Source: Myxococcaceae bacterium (GTDB lineage Bacteria; Myxococcota; Myxococcia; Myxococcales; Myxococcaceae). Taken from it: a stretch of DNA of 33,796 nt. The stretch covers positions 1 to 33,796 of the forward strand of contig JADGQZ010000013.1 in NCBI GenBank assembly GCA_017881345.1. The letters run 5' to 3'. The stretch's first letter is position 1. The number at the start of each line of letters is the position of its first letter. Below the pieces are notes generated by a model. It worked only from the letters and a program-made list of their open reading frames with translations. It was not told the origin of the DNA and did no database searches. Both the position numbers and the translations under genes were made by a program. Shown here in pieces: positions 32,681 through 33,796 of this stretch.

Positions 32681-33796
32681 CTAGAGAGTGACGGGGACGG
32701 CCGAGATGCCCCAGATGTCGCGCGCGTACTGGTGGATGCTCCGGTCCGAGCTGAAGCGTCCCACCCGTGCAACGTTGAGCAGCGCACGTCGCGACCAGCC
32801 ATCCGGGTCGCCGGCGTAGGCCCGCGCCACCTCGGACTGCGCGTCGGCGTAGGCCCGGAAGTCGGCGAGGACCAGATAGCGATCCTCCTGCACCAGCGCG
32901 TCCACCAGCGGGTGGAAGAGCTCGGGATCCTCGGGAGAGAAGAAGCCGGTGCCGACCAGCTCCAGCACTGCCCGCAGCTCCGGGTCGCGGGCCAGGACCT
33001 CGGCTGGCCGGTAGCCGGCGCGCAGCGTCTGCTCGACCTGATCGGCGGTCAGCCCGAAGAGGAAGAAGTTCTCGGGGCCCACCGCGTCCCGGATCTCGAT
33101 GTTGGCCCCGTCCAGCGTGCCGAGGGTGAGCGCTCCGTTGAGCGCGAACTTCATGTTCCCCGTGCCGGAGGCCTCCTTGCCGGCAGTGGAGATCTGCTCC
33201 GAGACGTCCGCCGCGGGGATGATCCTCTCGGCCAGGCTGACCCGGTAGTTGGGGAGGAACACCACCTGGATGCCGGTGTGGCCCGAGTCGGCGTTCACCA
33301 CCTCGGCGATGCCGTTGATCAGCCGGATGATCAGCTTGGCCAGGAGATATCCCGGCGCGGCCTTGGCCCCGAAGAGGAACACCCGGGGGTGCACCACCGA
33401 CGCCGGGTTCTCGCGGGCTCGCATCCACAGCGCCACGATGTGCAGCGCATTCAGGAGCTGCCGCTTGTACTCGTGCAGCCGCTTGATCTGCACGTCGAAG
33501 ATCGCGTCAGGCGAGACCTGCACGCCGCATTCGCGTTCGATGAGCGCAGCGAGTTCCACCTTGTTGGCGCGCTTTACCGCCATGAATTCACGGCGGAAAC
33601 CGGCATCGTCGGCGAACGGTTCGAGGCCGCGCAGCAGGTCGAGATCGCGGGCCCAGGCTTCGCTGGCGAGGGTGCGGGTGATGAGCGCGGCGAGGCCGGG
33701 ATTGGCTTTGCGCAGCCAGCGACGCGGAGTGATGCCGTTGGTCTTGTTGTTGAATTTGCCCGGATAGAGCTCGTTGAACTCGGGGAAGAGCGTGCG
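32681..33796 (-). CDS. glgP: Glycogen/maltodextrin phosphorylase, C-terminal part (5' end outside window)
   Basis: The frame is open to the window edge, giving the last 371 residues of a protein usually about 830 long. It releases glucose 1-phosphate from alpha-1,4-glucans using pyridoxal phosphate. FNNKTNGITPRRWL, QIKRLHEYKRQLLN, PNYRVSLAERIIPAADVSEQ and EASGTGNMKFALNGALTLGT are all hallmark motifs; the Lys in GNMKF forms the cofactor aldimine. It ends SIHQYARDIWGISAVPVTL. The 5' part in view (about 33520-33796) prefers GAA for Glu and CGC/CGT for Arg, while the rest uses GAG and CGG like the neighbouring genes. Gene symbol by family; malP cannot be excluded. Confidence 0.96.
   Translation of the reverse strand, partial: RTLFPEFNELYPGKFNNKTNGITPRRWLRKANPGLAALITRTLASEAWARDLDLLRGLEPFADDAGFRREFMAVKRANKVELAALIERECGVQVSPDAIFDVQIKRLHEYKRQLLNALHIVALWMRARENPASVVHPRVFLFGAKAAPGYLLAKLIIRLINGIAEVVNADSGHTGIQVVFLPNYRVSLAERIIPAADVSEQISTAGKEASGTGNMKFALNGALTLGTLDGANIEIRDAVGPENFFLFGLTADQVEQTLRAGYRPAEVLARDPELRAVLELVGTGFFSPEDPELFHPLVDALVQEDRYLVLADFRAYADAQSEVARAYAGDPDGWSRRALLNVARVGRFSSDRSIHQYARDIWGISAVPVTL

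Overview
The window is very GC-rich (about 70% by eye) with dense, short-spaced genes, frequent GTG starts and Shine-Dalgarno sequences of the GGAGG type. A Cys-rich lipoprotein with the C-x-SDADC pattern, a carboxypeptidase-regulatory-domain TonB receptor, a heat-shock-type sigma factor with a long low-complexity N-terminus and a DUF4159/VWA membrane pair together suggest a member of the Myxococcota (former Deltaproteobacteria). This is an inference from gene style, not an alignment. I see no rRNA, tRNA, CRISPR array, insertion sequence or prophage.

Layout. 1-1073: the end of ribulose-phosphate 3-epimerase, then a secreted protein gene interrupted by a single-base frameshift. 1089-4748: a cyclic-nucleotide-binding-domain protein coupled to a DEAD-box RNA helicase, divergent from an RpoH-type sigma factor. 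4756-9576: a membrane-anchored tandem beta-sandwich protein with a small TPR/TM partner, divergent from a DUF4159 + VWA/GATase-like membrane pair. 9603-12975: a zinc-ribbon protein, a small exported protein, an adenine-specific DNA methyltransferase with no nuclease in view, and a retropepsin-like protein. 13080-14848: HAD dehalogenase, ferritin-like protein, secreted protein. 14883-20286: LrgAB, a DUF4239-like membrane protein and dnaE. 20411-22172: an M19 dipeptidase and a DUF6265-like protein. 22323-25816: a small regulatory block (TetR, NAD(P)-binding protein, AraC; divergent alpha/beta hydrolase; convergent Lrp/AsnC). 26034-28401: a TPR/DUF1579-like protein, an ArsR regulator, a 349-base non-coding stretch and a LuxR-type regulator. 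28466-32454: a lipoprotein and an Oar-like TonB-dependent receptor. 32681-33796: the C-terminal part of glycogen phosphorylase, cut by the window edge.

Five gene pairs overlap by exactly four bases (ATGA or GTGA), so translational coupling is a recurring theme: helicase/CNBD, TPR/tandem-domain protein, DUF4159/VWA, LrgA/LrgB, NAD(P)-binding/AraC. Several transcription factor genes have perfect palindromes just upstream that look like their own operators. The clearest is the pair of 16-bp TAGACC-type palindromes, 21 bp apart, between the tetR gene and the alpha/beta hydrolase gene. Most of the window is ordinary chromosome. The points that deserve a second look are the frameshifted secreted gene, the helicase/CNBD pair, the DUF4159/VWA pair without its usual partners, the lone methyltransferase, the putative self-operators, and an abrupt codon-usage change inside glycogen phosphorylase at the right edge.
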